In this document: in pieces, positions 1 to 9,115 of the stretch
How the letters are laid out: the number at the start of each line of letters is the position of its first letter
Numbering within the stretch: position 1 is the first letter of the stretch
NCBI RefSeq assembly: GCF_002218005.2
Contig: NZ_AP018679.1
Coordinates: 62,001 to 126,000 of the forward strand
Reading direction: 5' to 3'
Origin: Vibrio algivorus
GTDB lineage: Bacteria; Pseudomonadota; Gammaproteobacteria; Enterobacterales; Vibrionaceae
DNA: 64,000 bases
Translations under genes and position numbers: made by a program
Notes under the pieces: model-generated
Databases searched by the model: none
The model's input: the letters and a program-made list of their open reading frames with translations, nothing else
Told to the model about the DNA's origin: nothing

Positions 1-1
1 T

Positions 2-2980
2 ATGGTTTATGTTTCTCAGAACTTGGTTGCTGCCAATGTATTTCCTGAATCAGCGGATGGATTAGAAGAGGCTGCTAAAGATACAAGTAACAAGAATAAT
101 TTTAGTAAAAAAGCAGCGGCAGTTAATGCTTTTATTAAAAAGAAAGTGGCTGAAATTAAACAAGATCCTGATAAGTCATTTGAGTCTGAAGAACCAATAT
201 TTACTCAAGATTCGGATGTAGTGACCGATAGTGATGGCGATGATGTAGCTGATATTTTTGATGCATTTCCAAATGATGCAACCGAATGGGTTGATACCGA
301 TGAAGACAGTGTAGGCGATAACGCTGATGCTTTTCCAGAGGATGCAACTGAAACTCAAGATACAGACGGTGATGGTGTTGGAGATAATGCAGATATCTTT
401 CCTGAAGATGCAAAGGAATGGCTAGATACTGATAAAGATGGTGTGGGCGATAACGCTGACGCTTTCCCTGAAGATGCGAATGAAACGAAAGATACGGACG
501 GTGATGGTGTTGGTGATAATCTTGATGCGTTTCCTCTAGATCAGTTTGAAACAACAGATTCAGATAATGACGGCTATGGGGACAACTCTGATATTTTCCC
601 GAATGATAAAAACGAGTGGTTTGATACCGATGGTGATGGTGTAGGCAACAATGCTGATGCTTTCCCTACTGATTCAACTGAAACCGCAGATACGGACGGC
701 GATGGTGTGGGTGATAACTCGGATATATCACCACTCGATAAAAACTATTTCGTTAACCTCCGTAGTTACGATAAGCAATTAACGGTTGTAGGTGCCACTG
801 AGCAACCTGTTGTTGAGCAAGGTGTGATGACGACCCAAGCCAATGGCGACTCAGTATGGGTCTACCTTCCAATGACGCAAGAACAATCTCTTACTGATTT
901 CCCTGATGTTTCTTTTGATGCAACTAGTGATGCACAAGTCTTTATGAACCTTTATATGCTGGTAGTACCTGATACTGATGGCATGACTGAGTTTGAAACG
1001 GCAGCCGTGAATGATTCTCGCCACTTTAAACTGAAAAGCTATGGGCCCGAGGGATTAGATGATCCAATCAAATACGTTGAGATTCGTTTATATCAAGGCG
1101 AATCACTCAATGATTTATTGGTTATGAATAATATCGATAAATCTAAGTTTATTGTCCCTGTTTATCACGATGCACCTGCTGGGACCGGTACAGATGGTGA
1201 CTACGAAGCCAAAGGTAACTTCTTCTTACGCTTTGGTGATTCAAATTACACAGGCTATGATGAGATTACGTTAAATCGCTTTAGCTTTGAGCCTACTTAT
1301 CAATTGATGGAAGAAGGCGGTAAGTTTGTGACATCTGCGACTCAAACTGATGCAAATGTCACTATTTTGCCTTATGGGAATGCATTAGTTGAAACCAACG
1401 GCGATTCAGTGTGGATGTATAGTCAAATTGATCAAGAAACGCCATTAGAAGAGTTTGGTGATTTCTTGTTTAGTGCTCATGAAGAAAATGACGCCAATGT
1501 TAGTGGAGGGATTTTTGCCAATATTTATGTGAAGCCTTCATCATTGGATGTTGTTGATAAAATTGAAGCACAAGCGGTTGTATCGTATTCAGCAGATATT
1601 CGCAACACTCAATGGGGACAAGGGGAAGGTAATATTTTCGTCTTAACCGTTGATAGTGGTCAGAGCCTATCTAGCTTGTTGAAATCAAAAGGCCTAAGTT
1701 TATCTGATTTTATAGCCATTCCATATTTTGATAGCTTAGGTTTCCCTGCTACCGAAACGGAAGGCAAAGTAGGTGATGGTGACCCAGAAGCTCGTGGTAA
1801 CTTCTTTGTACGCTTTGGTGATTCAGGTTACACCGATAGCCAAAGTATCTACTTAACTCGCTATGGTTTTAACCCTGTACATCAATTAACTCTTGATAGT
1901 GCACCATTTATGACAACTGCAGCGGTAACTAATGCAGCAGTTGAAGTAAAAGAAAACGCAGAAGTAGAGATTACCACTGGTGGCGATTCGGTTTGGGCGT
2001 ATACGCCAATTGATCGTGAACAACCATTAACGGATTTTGCGGATTTCATGTTCTTTGCAAAAGATGAAAATGGTAATGATCCAGCGCCAAATACCTTTGC
2101 TAATGTTTATCTAACTTCTGTGCCTGATTTGAGTGAAGATAAGTTAAATTTACTAGACGCTCTTCCTTCTGAACCTGGCGCTCCAGTGCGCAAGCCTAAG
2201 TGGAGTGCTATGCCTGATGGCCGGTATGTGTATGTGTTAACGGTACCAAATCAGCAACTTTTACGAAGTGTTTTTAAGGACACAGGTCTAGCAAGCTCTG
2301 ATTTCAACGTTCTACCATTTTATGATGCTCCAGAAGAATTTGATGGTGATGTAGAAGCCAAAGGTAATTTCTTTGTTCGTATCGGTGGCTCTTCATACAC
2401 AGGTAATGGTGATAAAGTTGTTTTATCTCATTATTCTTTTGAACCTTTTTATATGCTGAGTAACAGTGCGCCATTTTTTACTACTGCAACTCAAACTGGA
2501 GCGACGATCAGTGGTTATGGAAATCCTGACGAGATCTCGGTGACGGCTAATGGTCAATCGGTGTGGTTCTACTACCTGATGCCAAGTAGTAGTTCATTAA
2601 GTGTGTTTGAAAACTTTAGCTTTACTATGACAAGTACAGGAGACTCTGTGAGCGGTGGAATGTTTGCTAATGTGTATTTGATGCCAAATAATGAAGAAGC
2701 CCGTATTGCTTTTCAACAAGCAGTTAATGAAGATGGTCGTCACTTCCAAGAATTAGCTTATGGTTCAGAAGAAGGAAAATATTTAAAAATGAATATTTTC
2801 TCTGACGAAGTATTGGGTGAACTACTTGCTTCTCAAGGTTTAAACTCTATTGATTATACTGCTGTGGTTTATCACGATGGTTATACCGATGGCGATCCAG
2901 AAGCGAAAGGTAACTTCTTTATCCGCACTGGTGGTAGTAAATACACAGGCCATGATACTTTTACCCTCTCATTTAATTGA
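2..2980 (+). CDS. Large TSP3-repeat secreted protein, 5'-truncated by window edge
   Basis: The frame is open from the first base, so the true start may lie upstream. Residues about 75-250 hold eight consecutive 22-residue acidic repeats of the pattern DTDGDGVGDNADAFPEDATE, typical of calcium-binding thrombospondin type 3 repeats. The rest is four diverged copies (about 160-190 residues each) of a domain with a GDSVW.Y motif near its start and a (E)A(K/R)GNFF.R.G.S.YTG motif near its end. No catalytic motif and no cysteine-rich region are seen, and no C-terminal anchor follows the last repeat. A role as a calcium-stabilised surface or secreted structural protein is inference; the repeated domain is not one I recognise. 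A hairpin terminator follows the stop codon. Confidence 0.8.
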   Translation: MVYVSQNLVAANVFPESADGLEEAAKDTSNKNNFSKKAAAVNAFIKKKVAEIKQDPDKSFESEEPIFTQDSDVVTDSDGDDVADIFDAFPNDATEWVDTDEDSVGDNADAFPEDATETQDTDGDGVGDNADIFPEDAKEWLDTDKDGVGDNADAFPEDANETKDTDGDGVGDNLDAFPLDQFETTDSDNDGYGDNSDIFPNDKNEWFDTDGDGVGNNADAFPTDSTETADTDGDGVGDNSDISPLDKNYFVNLRSYDKQLTVVGATEQPVVEQGVMTTQANGDSVWVYLPMTQEQSLTDFPDVSFDATSDAQVFMNLYMLVVPDTDGMTEFETAAVNDSRHFKLKSYGPEGLDDPIKYVEIRLYQGESLNDLLVMNNIDKSKFIVPVYHDAPAGTGTDGDYEAKGNFFLRFGDSNYTGYDEITLNRFSFEPTYQLMEEGGKFVTSATQTDANVTILPYGNALVETNGDSVWMYSQIDQETPLEEFGDFLFSAHEENDANVSGGIFANIYVKPSSLDVVDKIEAQAVVSYSADIRNTQWGQGEGNIFVLTVDSGQSLSSLLKSKGLSLSDFIAIPYFDSLGFPATETEGKVGDGDPEARGNFFVRFGDSGYTDSQSIYLTRYGFNPVHQLTLDSAPFMTTAAVTNAAVEVKENAEVEITTGGDSVWAYTPIDREQPLTDFADFMFFAKDENGNDPAPNTFANVYLTSVPDLSEDKLNLLDALPSEPGAPVRKPKWSAMPDGRYVYVLTVPNQQLLRSVFKDTGLASSDFNVLPFYDAPEEFDGDVEAKGNFFVRIGGSSYTGNGDKVVLSHYSFEPFYMLSNSAPFFTTATQTGATISGYGNPDEISVTANGQSVWFYYLMPSSSSLSVFENFSFTMTSTGDSVSGGMFANVYLMPNNEEARIAFQQAVNEDGRHFQELAYGSEEGKYLKMNIFSDEVLGELLASQGLNSIDYTAVVYHDGYTDGDPEAKGNFFIRTGGSKYTGHDTFTLSFN

Positions 2981-2996
2981 TAGAATGTAGATGAAT

Positions 2997-3034
2997 AAAA
3001 ACGCTCATTTGATGGTTTCAGATGAGCGTTTTTT
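2997..3034. terminator. Bidirectional rho-independent terminator
   Basis: The arms AAAAACGCTCAT and ATGAGCGTTTTTT pair around a short loop, with A- and T-runs on the outer sides. It lies between the TSP3-repeat gene (+) and the convergent pseudouridine synthase gene (-) and can serve both. Confidence 0.8.
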
Positions 3035-3050
3035 ATTGAGACAAATAAGA

Positions 3051-4745
3051 TTAAAACTCAGCATTCACCTCAAACACCATTTTTTTCTTAGTGTAAGGAT
3101 GCTCAAAAGCTAATCGTTGCGCATGTAAATGCAGACGGTTGGCTTTTTCTCCATATAGGTCGTCACCAATAATAGGCATCTTTAAACCATCTTGATGGGC
3201 GCAATGGACACGTAGCTGATGGGTTCGGCCGGTTTTCGGGTAGAGATATACTTTACTTTTTTCTTGGTCATTAATAGTCAGGGTTTCGATTAATTGCCAA
3301 TGCGTTTCCGCTGGTTTGCCATGTTCAAAACACACCATTTGTCTTGGTCTGTCTTCTAAGTCACCACGTAGTGGTAAATCAATACCACCATTTTCCCCTG
3401 CTAATTTTCCATCTAGTAATGCAACATATCTTTTTTCAACACTACGGGTAATAAATTGTTTTTGTAGGCTTTTATTGGCTCGCTTGGTGAGTGCAAAAAC
3501 CAGTAAACCCGAAGTCGACATATCTAAGCGGTGCAGCACAAACGGGCCTTCGACATCAGGGTAGAGTGCTTGTAGGCGAGTGTAGACTGAATCCTTTACA
3601 TTGACACCGGGTACCGATAAAAACTCGGCTGGTTTGTTGACGACGACAATAGCTTCATCTTGGTAGATGATGTTGATTTCTTGGCCTTCGGCGTGATTCT
3701 TAAGTAGAGGGTTATCGTCGAGCTCAATACCTTCTAGCATGTGAGAAAGGATCGGTTGGCATTTACTTTGGCAAGCAGGGTAAAACTTCTTATGTTGACG
3801 AATTTCTGATTTTGGCGATGCTCCCCACCAAAATTCGGCTAGACAGATAGGTGTAAAGCGTTGCGCGAAAGCATACTGTAGAAGTTTAGGCGCAGCACAT
3901 TCGCCAGAGCCAGCTGGTGGTATTGGGTTAGTGTTGTCTTTAAAAATATCCAGCAGTGATTTGGATTTCTTTTCTTGGTTGAGAAATTGGTACTGAGAAA
4001 ATAGCTTTTGCTGAAGCTTGGCCGATTGTTGTTTACGCTCTTGTTTTAATTGTTCGATCACAGCTATTTTTTGTTGTAGCTGTTGTTCTACTTCTTCTAT
4101 TTGCTGCTGCCAATGTGCTTTTAAATTCTTTTGCTGTGCTTTTTCTGCCACGCTTTGTCGGCTTAAATCGGTAAAGATAGCTTGAAGAGCTTCGTCATTT
4201 AATGATTGATTTTGAAAGTGTAATTCCGCTTGCTTTCTTAATGCTTTTCTTTGCTTACGACTTTCGATAATGGCAAGGCGTAATGCTTCCATTTCTTGTT
4301 GAGCTTGCTGCTTAAAATCACGAATGGTTTGTTGAAGTAAGGCGAGTTCAGGATCTGCTTCAAGCTGTTTGATTTGATGGTTCATCACATTAATAGGTGC
4401 GGTGCCTTCAAGGAAGAAGCTGCCTTCAGTAAGCATGTCAAAAACCGGTGGTACAAAATGGGGCAGGTGATTTTTATCAGCCAGTTTTCCAGAAAATGCC
4501 GATACAAACCCAAGTTTTCCTTGAGTGTTTTTTACCACTAGTACCCCAAACATTTTACCGGCCTCATTGCTACTTTCTTCAAAACCAAAGTCATGTTGCC
4601 AATCGGTTTGCGATTCTAAGTGCTGTTGTAGCTGTTCGGCAGCAACTTGGCTTAACGGATGTGGCTCGTAACAAAATGGAAAGGTGAAAGTTTCAGGTAA
4701 AGCGATATGAGAAATATCAGTTGAAAAGGGCGTAAAGCAAGTCAT
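3051..4745 (-). CDS. RluA-family RNA pseudouridine synthase with long coiled-coil N-terminal half
   Basis: The C-terminal ~210 residues form an RluA-type pseudouridine synthase domain. The catalytic motif HRLDMSTSGLLVFA holds the invariant Asp, and YPKTGRTHQLRVH is the conserved downstream motif. The enzyme should isomerise specific uridines in rRNA or tRNA. The first ~350 residues are unlike the short E. coli RluA. They include a Gln/Glu/Lys-rich stretch (about 140-260) expected to form a coiled coil, then a Cys-containing segment before the catalytic domain. The 564-residue length suggests the long RluA-like proteins seen in vibrios. The RNA target cannot be assigned from sequence. The gene stands alone between two terminators. 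Confidence 0.85.
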   Translation of the reverse strand: MTCFTPFSTDISHIALPETFTFPFCYEPHPLSQVAAEQLQQHLESQTDWQHDFGFEESSNEAGKMFGVLVVKNTQGKLGFVSAFSGKLADKNHLPHFVPPVFDMLTEGSFFLEGTAPINVMNHQIKQLEADPELALLQQTIRDFKQQAQQEMEALRLAIIESRKQRKALRKQAELHFQNQSLNDEALQAIFTDLSRQSVAEKAQQKNLKAHWQQQIEEVEQQLQQKIAVIEQLKQERKQQSAKLQQKLFSQYQFLNQEKKSKSLLDIFKDNTNPIPPAGSGECAAPKLLQYAFAQRFTPICLAEFWWGASPKSEIRQHKKFYPACQSKCQPILSHMLEGIELDDNPLLKNHAEGQEINIIYQDEAIVVVNKPAEFLSVPGVNVKDSVYTRLQALYPDVEGPFVLHRLDMSTSGLLVFALTKRANKSLQKQFITRSVEKRYVALLDGKLAGENGGIDLPLRGDLEDRPRQMVCFEHGKPAETHWQLIETLTINDQEKSKVYLYPKTGRTHQLRVHCAHQDGLKMPIIGDDLYGEKANRLHLHAQRLAFEHPYTKKKMVFEVNAEF

Positions 4746-4841
4746 GGTAATGGCTCAAGTAAGACAATCCCACTAATTGTACTGGTTTGATTTTAGATTA
4801 CCAATGCAATGCTAGTCGGTGATACTTAGCGGTGAATGAAA

Positions 4842-4874
4842 AAACCGCGAGCCATGCAATATGACTCGCGGTTT
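4842..4874 (-). terminator. Terminator of the fruBKA operon
   Basis: The arms AAACCGCGAG and CTCGCGGTTT are followed by a T-run on the minus strand. It lies just downstream of the fruA stop codon. Confidence 0.8.
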
Positions 4875-4927
4875 ACACTGTAAAGTGACGTTTAGAATTT
4901 AAGCCAAGCAGTTAAGCAACTAATCAA

Positions 4928-6661
4928 TTAAGCAGCCACAGCCTTAGCTTCAGCCTTGTTTTTCAAGAAGGCATAAGTCACACCGGTTACTACCGTGCCA
5001 GCAATAATTGCCACAAGGTATAAAAGCACTGGCGAAATCGCATTAGGAATCAACAGTACAAACAAACCGCCGTGTGGTGCCATTAGTTTTGCGCCAAATA
5101 GCATTGATAGAGCGCCCGTTAATGCACCGCCTGCCATACAGCTAGGAATAACGCGCATTGGATCTTTCGCGGCAAATGGAATCGCACCTTCTGAGATAAA
5201 GCACAGACCAAGAACAAAGGATGCTTTACCAGCTTCTCGCTCCGTTTGAACAAATTTATCTTTAGCTAAGAATGTTGCTAGACCCATACCAAGCGCTGGA
5301 ACCATACCTGCAGCCATTACCGCCGCCATTGGCGCGTAAGTTTGCGATGCTAATAGACCAACACCAAATGTGTAAGCTGCTTTGTTGATTGGGCCACCTA
5401 GGTCGAAACACATCATGCAGCCAAGGATAATACCAAGTAGTACTGCGTTCGCTGAACCCATGTTATTTAGGAACTCGGTCATTGCGGTCATGATGCCTGA
5501 AACTGGGCCACCGACGACGTAGATCATCACAAGACCAGTAAATAAGCTCGCTAATAATGGAATGATAAGAATTGGTTTTAACGCTTCCATTGATTGCGGC
5601 AGTTTCACTTTTTCGGCAATAAATTTAGCTGCGTAACCCGCTAGGAAACCGGCAATGATACCGCCGATGAAGCCTGCGCCTGTTGAACTAGCCAGCATGC
5701 CACCGATTAAACCTGGTGCTAAACCTGGGCGGTCGGCAATTGAGAACGCAATGAAACCAGCAAGAACAGGGATCATTAATGCAAAGGCTGAACCACCACC
5801 AATGGTCATTAAGGCTGCAGCTAGTGTACCTTCTTCTTTAAAGGCTTCGATACCGAACACAAATGAAAGTGCGATAGCCAAACCACCGGCAACCACTAAT
5901 GGCAGCATGTGAGAAACACCAGTCATTAAATGTTTGTAAACACCTGCTTTTTCTTCTGAAGAAGCGCTAGAAGAACTTGATTGTTGGCCTGCTTGATATG
6001 GTGTTGCTTGTTCAAATGCTTTAGTAAATTCTTGTTCGGTTTTCTTTAAGGCTAAGCCGGTACTGGTTTTATACAGAGGCTTGCCTGCAAATCGATCGAG
6101 TGGAACTTCAATATCGGCTGCAATGATCACCAGATCCGCTTCTGCGATATCTTGCTCTGTTAGTTGGTTTTTTGCGCCAACTGAACCACGTGTTTCGACT
6201 TTAATTTGGTGACCAAGCTTGGCACCTGTTTCTTCTAGTGCTTCAGCTGCCATAAAGGTATGAGCAACGCCGGTTGGGCAAGCGGTAATCGCGACGATCT
6301 TGGCTGTTTTTGAGTTAGCTAATGAGTCTGCAACTGGGGTTGAAGCTTGCTCTAAAAGCGTGGCTTGCTTAACGGCATTTTCAAGCCAAGCTTGTGCATC
6401 ATTAAGGCTAGAGTTGATATCGCCTTGGTACACTTTCTTGCCGACAAATCGCGTCGTATCAACGGTAGTATTGGCTGCAATGACGATCACTTCAGCGCTA
6501 TCAATTTGTTCTTGAGTTAACTCGGTACCAGGAACGAAAGAAGATTGGCATTCAATGCTTGAATTCCAGTTTAACGTCTTGGTTGCTTGTTCTAGTACAC
6601 CAGCGGCGATAATGCTGTTGGCAACGCCACTAGGGCAGGCAGTTATAATGGCAATATTCAT
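4928..6661 (-). CDS. fruA: PTS fructose transporter, EIIB'BC component
   Basis: Inner-membrane fructose permease that imports fructose and phosphorylates it to fructose 1-phosphate. Two tandem IIB-type domains are visible: the first with Cys9 in ITACPSGVANS, the second with Cys128 in ITACPTGVAHTFMAAEALE, the phospho-accepting Cys. A Ser-rich linker (about 227-240) leads into a hydrophobic IIC domain (about 240-570) with FDLGGPINKAAYTFG and FISEGAIPFAAKDP motifs. The length of 577 residues fits the E. coli FruA family. It is the last gene of fruB-fruK-fruA, 18 bp after fruK, and is followed by a strong terminator. Confidence 0.95.
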   Translation of the reverse strand: MNIAIITACPSGVANSIIAAGVLEQATKTLNWNSSIECQSSFVPGTELTQEQIDSAEVIVIAANTTVDTTRFVGKKVYQGDINSSLNDAQAWLENAVKQATLLEQASTPVADSLANSKTAKIVAITACPTGVAHTFMAAEALEETGAKLGHQIKVETRGSVGAKNQLTEQDIAEADLVIIAADIEVPLDRFAGKPLYKTSTGLALKKTEQEFTKAFEQATPYQAGQQSSSSSASSEEKAGVYKHLMTGVSHMLPLVVAGGLAIALSFVFGIEAFKEEGTLAAALMTIGGGSAFALMIPVLAGFIAFSIADRPGLAPGLIGGMLASSTGAGFIGGIIAGFLAGYAAKFIAEKVKLPQSMEALKPILIIPLLASLFTGLVMIYVVGGPVSGIMTAMTEFLNNMGSANAVLLGIILGCMMCFDLGGPINKAAYTFGVGLLASQTYAPMAAVMAAGMVPALGMGLATFLAKDKFVQTEREAGKASFVLGLCFISEGAIPFAAKDPMRVIPSCMAGGALTGALSMLFGAKLMAPHGGLFVLLIPNAISPVLLYLVAIIAGTVVTGVTYAFLKNKAEAKAVAA

Positions 6662-6679
6662 AGGATATCCTTAGCTCTT

Positions 6680-7648
6680 CTATATGCGAGAGTTCGCTTC
6701 AGTGCGAATTTTTTGTTGTAGGTTGTTCACAGAAGTAATGTCAGTTACTCCAACGCCAATTTGAGTGACAGCGAGTGCAGACAATGCAGTCGCAAAGCTT
6801 AAAACTTTTTCTTGTGGCCAATTGTCTTTATCTAAATCTTGATTCAAGTGGCCCCACGTCAGTCCGGCAACCAAAGTATCACCAGCACCGACTGTGCTCA
6901 CCACTTCCATTTTTGGCGGTTTAGCTTGTAGCCACTGACCTTGGTTTAACCACATCACGCCTTTAGAGCCCATGGATACCACAATGTTGTCGATGCCTTT
7001 TGATTCCAAAGTTTGCGCGGCTTGTTGGCAATCTTCGATGCTATGTAGCTCTTTTCCAATCAGCTCTGAAAGTTCTTCATCATTAGGTTTAATCAACCAC
7101 GGATGAGAATTCAAACCTGCTTTTAGTGCTTGACGACTACTATCAAAAATCACTTTTTTGCCTTTTTGATGTAGCGATTCAATCCACTTGGTACAAAGTT
7201 CTGGGCTAATGCCGCGGGGTAGGCTACCTGCCATCACAAAGTAATCATGATCTTGGGCAAGCTCATCAAGGGTGGCTTCGAAAGCTTCAATGGCGGTTTG
7301 ATCGACTTCGACACCTGGGAAGTTAATGTCACTTACCTCACTGGCTTTATCGACTAATTTAACATTGATGCGAGTAGCACCAGAGACGCGAATAAAACGG
7401 TCACTGGCGTTAATCTCTTTAAATAATTGACAGAATGCTTCTTGGTTATTGGCACCTAAAAAGCCAGTAACCGTGACATCGGCACCTAAATCAGAAAGTA
7501 CTTTCGCAACGTTTACCCCTTTACCGGCTGGGTGTAACGTACTGCTCGATACTAAGCTAACACTGCCTACATTAAGGTTATCAGCTAAGTGACCAGTCAG
7601 ATCAAGCGCTGGGTTTAGGGTAATGGTGACAACTTTTTTTGCTGACAT
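6680..7648 (-). CDS. fruK: 1-phosphofructokinase
   Basis: PfkB-family kinase that phosphorylates fructose 1-phosphate to fructose 1,6-bisphosphate with ATP. Visible signatures are VTLNPALDLTG at the N-terminus, HPAGKGVNVAKVLSDLG for sugar binding, and VSTVGAGDTLVAG with the catalytic Asp. The frame extends to 7696, but that start would overlap the fruB end. The ATG at 7648 follows the Shine-Dalgarno AAGGAA and gives the expected start MSAKKVVTITLNPALD, so it is chosen. It is the middle gene of the fructose operon. Confidence 0.95.
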   Translation of the reverse strand: MSAKKVVTITLNPALDLTGHLADNLNVGSVSLVSSSTLHPAGKGVNVAKVLSDLGADVTVTGFLGANNQEAFCQLFKEINASDRFIRVSGATRINVKLVDKASEVSDINFPGVEVDQTAIEAFEATLDELAQDHDYFVMAGSLPRGISPELCTKWIESLHQKGKKVIFDSSRQALKAGLNSHPWLIKPNDEELSELIGKELHSIEDCQQAAQTLESKGIDNIVVSMGSKGVMWLNQGQWLQAKPPKMEVVSTVGAGDTLVAGLTWGHLNQDLDKDNWPQEKVLSFATALSALAVTQIGVGVTDITSVNNLQQKIRTEANSRI

Positions 7649-7658
7649 AATGATTTCC

Positions 7659-8792
7659 TTAGCCTTCACCAAGGCCTGATTCAATTGCTTTACCAATCGA
7701 AGTAAGTGCTAACTCTGCATCAGCGCCATCGGCAGTAAATTGTAGACGGTGGCCATGTTTTACGCCTAAAGCGATAACTTTCATTAAGCTTTTGGCATTC
7801 ACACTGCCGCCTTCGCCATCTAAGTTTTTAACGCGAATTGCAGATTCAAACTTTTTCGCTTCAGCTACTAACATAGCACCAGGGCGAGCGTGTAAACCGT
7901 GGGTGTTTTTGATTTTAAATGTCGCGGTATTTGCGGCTTCTTTGCTAATTTCTGGTGCTTTTTCAGATAAGTCGAATAGCTCAAGCAGTTGATTGATATT
8001 GCCGTCTAAAATCTCATTTTGACGCTTAGCTAGGATCAATTGAGTCAGTTTATACAACAGTGGCTTATGGCTCGCATTGCAAGCTGCAAAGGCAATTAAC
8101 CCTTTGACTGGTTTACCTTCAAATTCACAATCATTAGCGGTTGAAACCAATGACATCGCAGAACGATTAACACCGGCACCACCGCTGATTAACCACAGAC
8201 CGTTACCTAAATCAGTTGGTGTTTTGGTGATGATCTCAGAGATGTATTCATCAGTTGTACAACCCGTATTGCGAAGTAGGCCACCGGCAACGGCCGTCAT
8301 TTGTAGCATATCACTGGCCGGAAATTTCAATTGGATTAATGAAGCGTCGAAATCTGCCATTAACTGAGTTTGGCCATTTAATACATTAATGATGTCTTGC
8401 TCAGTTTTAGCATCTTTTAGTGCCGCCTCAACACCATCTGCAGAAAGTACTTTGGTCAGTTGTTTTAAGATGCCCAAGTGTTCGTCAGATTTTGCGGCAA
8501 TGCCAATCGCGACATAAACCGTACCATTTCCCCAATCCACACCTTCTGGAAAGTGATGGACACTGACACCGGTTTTTTGTACTAGGCCACGTGTATCTGT
8601 AGTACCGTGTGGAATGGCGATACCATTACCTAGAAAGGTTGAAGATTGTTCTTCACGAGTGAGCATACCTTCAACATACCCTGATTCCACATAACCTTGC
8701 TGAGTTAATGTGGCTGCAATATTTTTAATTGCTGCGGTCTTGTTTGATGCTGTTTGAGCAAGCGTTACTTCTTGAGGTGTTAAAATAAGCAT
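7659..8792 (-). CDS. fruB: Fused PTS fructose EIIA / HPr-like phosphocarrier (FPr)
   Basis: Cytoplasmic phosphotransfer protein that carries phosphate from enzyme I to FruA. An N-terminal EIIA domain shows the active His62 in GNGIAIPHGTTD. A middle linker domain runs about 150-285. A C-terminal HPr domain (about 288-377) has the phospho-histidine motif NTHGLHARPGAM and a conserved GGSVNAKSLMKV segment. The total of 377 residues matches the DTP/FruB family. The start ATG at 8792 has AGAGG eight bases upstream. First gene of the operon; a Cra operator lies about 70 bp upstream. Confidence 0.95.
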   Translation of the reverse strand: MLILTPQEVTLAQTASNKTAAIKNIAATLTQQGYVESGYVEGMLTREEQSSTFLGNGIAIPHGTTDTRGLVQKTGVSVHHFPEGVDWGNGTVYVAIGIAAKSDEHLGILKQLTKVLSADGVEAALKDAKTEQDIINVLNGQTQLMADFDASLIQLKFPASDMLQMTAVAGGLLRNTGCTTDEYISEIITKTPTDLGNGLWLISGGAGVNRSAMSLVSTANDCEFEGKPVKGLIAFAACNASHKPLLYKLTQLILAKRQNEILDGNINQLLELFDLSEKAPEISKEAANTATFKIKNTHGLHARPGAMLVAEAKKFESAIRVKNLDGEGGSVNAKSLMKVIALGVKHGHRLQFTADGADAELALTSIGKAIESGLGEG

Positions 8793-8863
8793 TGTCGTGC
8801 CTCTATTGGTTTGGGAACGAGTACTATCAACATGGTGATATTCTTGTTCTCTAATTATATGCA

Positions 8864-8879
8864 GCTGAATCGTTTCAGC
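8864..8879. promoter_or_regulatory. Cra/FruR operator, fruB-proximal
   Basis: GCTGAATCGTTTCAGC is a near-perfect palindrome matching the Cra half-site GCTGAA..TTCAGC. It lies in the fruB-fruR divergent gap, 72 bp before the fruB start. Confidence 0.85.
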
Positions 8880-8996
8880 AATTTAGTAAAAAAATTCAGC
8901 GAATCATGATCTCGTCTTTAATTAGGGGTAAAAATTCTACTTATTCAGTTTAGTAGATAAGAGATTTTTTAGTTAATGTGACTAGACTTCAAATTT

Positions 8997-9012
8997 GCTG
9001 AATCCTTTCAGC
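8997..9012. promoter_or_regulatory. Cra/FruR operator, middle site
   Basis: GCTGAATCCTTTCAGC keeps both GCTGAA and TTCAGC half-sites. It is separated by 6 bp from the next site, so the two are in near helical phase (22 bp centre to centre). It is placed for autoregulation of fruR. Confidence 0.8.
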
Positions 9013-9018
9013 TTTTAT

Positions 9019-9034
9019 ACTGAATCGATTCAGC
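9019..9034. promoter_or_regulatory. Cra/FruR operator, fruR-proximal
   Basis: ACTGAATCGATTCAGC differs from the palindrome at one outer base. It lies 82 bp upstream of the fruR start. With the other two sites it makes this 320-bp gap a shared fruBKA/fruR control region; nothing else is seen there. Confidence 0.8.
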
Positions 9035-9115
9035 TTATAATTCAAATAACATAATGATCGGAACTATAGATTTTTGATCCAGTGCACAGAACCGTGAGTG
9101 AAAGGGGTTAACCAA

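Noticed and set aside
201..554. His/Tyr-rich antisense frame across the TSP3 repeats
   Set aside because: Low-complexity shadow of the repeated Asp codons in the real gene; no independent signals.
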